42,444 nt of DNA, taken from positions 41,695 to 84,138 of the forward strand of contig DJVZ01000041.1 in NCBI GenBank assembly GCA_002441395.1. Direction: 5' to 3'. The position numbers were made by a program, and so were the translations under genes. The notes under the pieces were generated by a model, which saw only the letters and a list, made by a program, of their open reading frames with translations, was not told the DNA's origin and did not search any database. Shown piece by piece: positions 40,871-42,444 of this stretch (positions are counted from its first letter, which is position 1; each line of letters starts with the position of its first letter). This stretch comes from Spirochaetaceae bacterium UBA6243 (lineage in GTDB: Bacteria > Spirochaetota > Spirochaetia > Treponematales > Rectinemataceae).

Positions 40871-41986
40871 CTAGACTTTTGAAAAATCGTATTCAAGCGC
40901 GCGTCTTGTCGCATACTGGTCCAGGCCGAGCCCGATAAGCTTATCGAGTAAATCGGGATACTGAAGGCCGCCACTCGTGCACATCTGGGGGTACATCGAG
41001 ATTGCGGTAAAACCTGGAATGGTGTTGATTTCATTCAAGAATACAGATCCGGTTATTTTTTCGACAAAGAAGTCCACACGCGCCATGCCTTTAATCGATG
41101 CATATTTATAGGCTGAAAGCGCCAGACTCATGATCCGATTCTTCGTCTCTTCGGAAAGAGGAGCGGGGATCAGCAGCAAGGCGCCGTTGGGATCCTTGTA
41201 CTTCGCCTCATAGTCATAAAATTCATGGGAGGGCACTACTTCGCCGGGAGGAAAGGCGACGGGCTTGTCATTGCCGAGCACCGCGCACTCGATTTCCCTC
41301 GCCTCGACAAATGCTTCCAGCAAGGCTCGCTCGGACCATCGGAGCGCGGAGAGAATGGCGGCCTTGAGCGCGTCAGGATGATTCACCTTTGAGGTGCCCA
41401 CGGAAGAACCTGAACACGCGGGCTTGATAAAACAGGGCCAGCCGAAACGGGTTTCGATTTTGCGCACGAGGGCCTGAAAATTTTCTTCTGCGATATCTTC
41501 TTTATTTACCGAGATATAATCGACCACAGGCAGTCCCGCAGAGAGCCAGAGACGTTTCGATATTTCCTTGTCCATGCCGACCGCTGACCCCAGCACATCC
41601 GCGCCGACGTAAGGCAGGCTGGCGGTTTCAAGAAGGCCTTGTACCGTCCCGTCTTCCCCAAATGTCCCGTGCAGCACCGGGAACACTATGTCGATATTGA
41701 GATTTTGAAGACAATTTTCAGTTTCGAGCCACAGTCCATCCCCGGGCACCGCGACGACGCGTTCAGCATTTTCAACCTCGGGGAGCGACCGCATGAGTCC
41801 CTGTTCCGGCGGCGTATAGGCCCATTCTGGCAGATGCTGCAGATACCATTCACCTTTCTTCGTAATGCCGATTGGAACAATCGAATATTTTGCCTTATCA
41901 AGATGGGCGACGATACTGCTGGCAGAGATGAGCGATACTTCATGCTCGCCGGATTTTCCGCCATACAACACTGCAATAGTCTTCAT
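40871..41986 (-). CDS. ddl: D-alanine--D-alanine ligase
   Basis: An ATP-grasp ligase that makes D-Ala-D-Ala for the peptidoglycan precursor. The 371 residues show VLYGGKSGEHEVSLISASSI at the N-terminus, HGTFGEDGTVQGLLE (serine/glutamate dipeptide-site region), FIKPACSGSSVGTSKV (ATP grasp) and FVEKITGSVFLNEINTIPGFT, with the metal-binding glutamate and asparagine. GGAAAGGG precedes the ATG. The start overlaps the murE stop by ATGA, so the two are translationally coupled. Confidence 0.96.
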   Translation of the reverse strand: MKTIAVLYGGKSGEHEVSLISASSIVAHLDKAKYSIVPIGITKKGEWYLQHLPEWAYTPPEQGLMRSLPEVENAERVVAVPGDGLWLETENCLQNLNIDIVFPVLHGTFGEDGTVQGLLETASLPYVGADVLGSAVGMDKEISKRLWLSAGLPVVDYISVNKEDIAEENFQALVRKIETRFGWPCFIKPACSGSSVGTSKVNHPDALKAAILSALRWSERALLEAFVEAREIECAVLGNDKPVAFPPGEVVPSHEFYDYEAKYKDPNGALLLIPAPLSEETKNRIMSLALSAYKYASIKGMARVDFFVEKITGSVFLNEINTIPGFTAISMYPQMCTSGGLQYPDLLDKLIGLGLDQYATRRALEYDFSKV

Positions 41987-42444
41987 TTTCCCTTTCCTTC
42001 CGCGCCAAATCCAATGTCTGCAAGAATCGAGCGCGCCGTGGTTTCTTCATCATAAGGAATGCTATGGTCTGCATAAATGATGGAGTTTTCATGGCCCTTG
42101 CCCAAAAGCAGGACAAGGTCCCCCGTTTTTGCAAGCGAGAACGCCTTACGAATTGCGGCGGGGCGGTCCGGTATCAGGAACAGACGTTCTTCCCGGGGCA
42201 ATTCAGGACAACCTGCGGCAATTTCCTCAAGGAGCGCCATTGGGTCCTCGCTGCGCGGATCTTCGTCAGCCAGAATGACGATATCGCAGTTGTCGGCGGC
42301 GATACGCCCCTGTTGGGGGCGCTTCGCCCTGTCTCTCTCCCCCCCCGAGCCAAAGACACAGAGAATTTTGCCTTTTCTTTCCCTGCGAAGAGGAGGGAGG
42401 ATCTCTTTGAATGATGAGGGGGTGTGCGCATAGTCGATGATGAC
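41983..42444 (-). CDS. murE: UDP-MurNAc-tripeptide ligase MurE, 5' end cut by window edge
   Basis: The C-terminal 153 residues of a Mur ligase: DYAHTPSSFKEIL, VFGSGGERDRAKRP, then ILADEDPRSEDPMALL and LLLGKGHENSIIYADHSIPYDEE. DYAHTP, the GGxRDxxKRP block, the xDPRSEDP block and GKGHE are specific to MurE among Mur ligases. The substrate-choosing DNPR of meso-diaminopimelate enzymes reads DEDPR here, so the third residue need not be diaminopimelate. The central ATPase domain starts outside the window. Confidence 0.9.
   Translation of the reverse strand, partial: VIIDYAHTPSSFKEILPPLRRERKGKILCVFGSGGERDRAKRPQQGRIAADNCDIVILADEDPRSEDPMALLEEIAAGCPELPREERLFLIPDRPAAIRKAFSLAKTGDLVLLLGKGHENSIIYADHSIPYDEETTARSILADIGFGAEGKGK

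Noticed and set aside
1..42444. tRNA, rRNA, CRISPR, insertion sequence or prophage
   Set aside because: All gaps were read for tRNA-like folds, regular repeats and transposase or integrase frames; none was seen.

Overview
The window is an ordinary-looking stretch of bacterial chromosome, densely packed with about 43 protein genes, many of them housekeeping. I see no rRNA, tRNA, CRISPR array, transposase, integrase or phage gene. The gene content fits a diderm with an outer membrane: an exported beta-barrel-like protein, TatA/TatC, bactofilin, MurG/MurE/Ddl, and HU/Rho/L31/S20 genes clustered together. From memory, the S20-HU-...-Rho-L31 neighbourhood resembles Treponema, so a member of the Spirochaetales is my best guess. 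That is an inference and was not tested by a search.

Layout, left to right. Bases 1-4924 (minus strand): nth, recQ, pgi and the 5' part of murG. 4925-8898 (plus): argF, an NrnA-type DHH phosphoesterase, an unidentified helix-turn-helix protein behind a sigma-54-like promoter, and rdgB. 9016-12363 (minus): rpsT, HU, bactofilin, rho and rpmE. 12509-13264 (plus): plsC. 13374-18586 (minus): a 56-residue zinc-ribbon protein, the tight set mutL / metallophosphoesterase / ParB-like protein, and an outer-membrane-type protein. 18684-20123 (plus): a fused pyrF-pyrE. 20120-23073 (minus): an Rrf2 regulator, rex with a P-loop NTPase, and a phosphoribosyltransferase-like gene. 23421-26107 (plus): tatA, tatC, ftcD. 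26230-30179 (plus): the potABCD polyamine transporter. 30243-32186 (minus): CoA-disulfide reductase plus a single-domain rhodanese. 32285-38059 (plus): a six-gene run of aminotransferase, folD, folE2, a small membrane protein, miaB and a SPOR-domain protein. 38056-42444 (minus): the 3' part of murE, then ddl, rocD and an anchored protein of unknown function.

Functional themes. Ornithine and polyamine chemistry recurs: argF makes citrulline from ornithine, rocD interconverts ornithine and glutamate semialdehyde, and potABCD imports polyamines. rocD lies directly downstream of murE-ddl, which is suggestive because treponeme-type spirochaetes are reported to use L-ornithine as the diamino acid of peptidoglycan. 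One-carbon folate chemistry is represented by ftcD, folD and folE2. Redox sensing and thiol chemistry appear in rex, an Rrf2 protein with C-terminal cysteines, and the CoA-disulfide reductase/rhodanese pair.

The observations most worth checking are these: the sigma-like protein behind a near-consensus sigma-54 element (7401-8282); a CoA-disulfide reductase whose fused rhodanese domain has serine in place of the catalytic cysteine, next to an intact rhodanese; the murE-ddl-rocD cluster, with a long leader hairpin before rocD; and an endonuclease III with unusual cysteine spacing. I did not find a clear defence, mobile or biosynthetic system.
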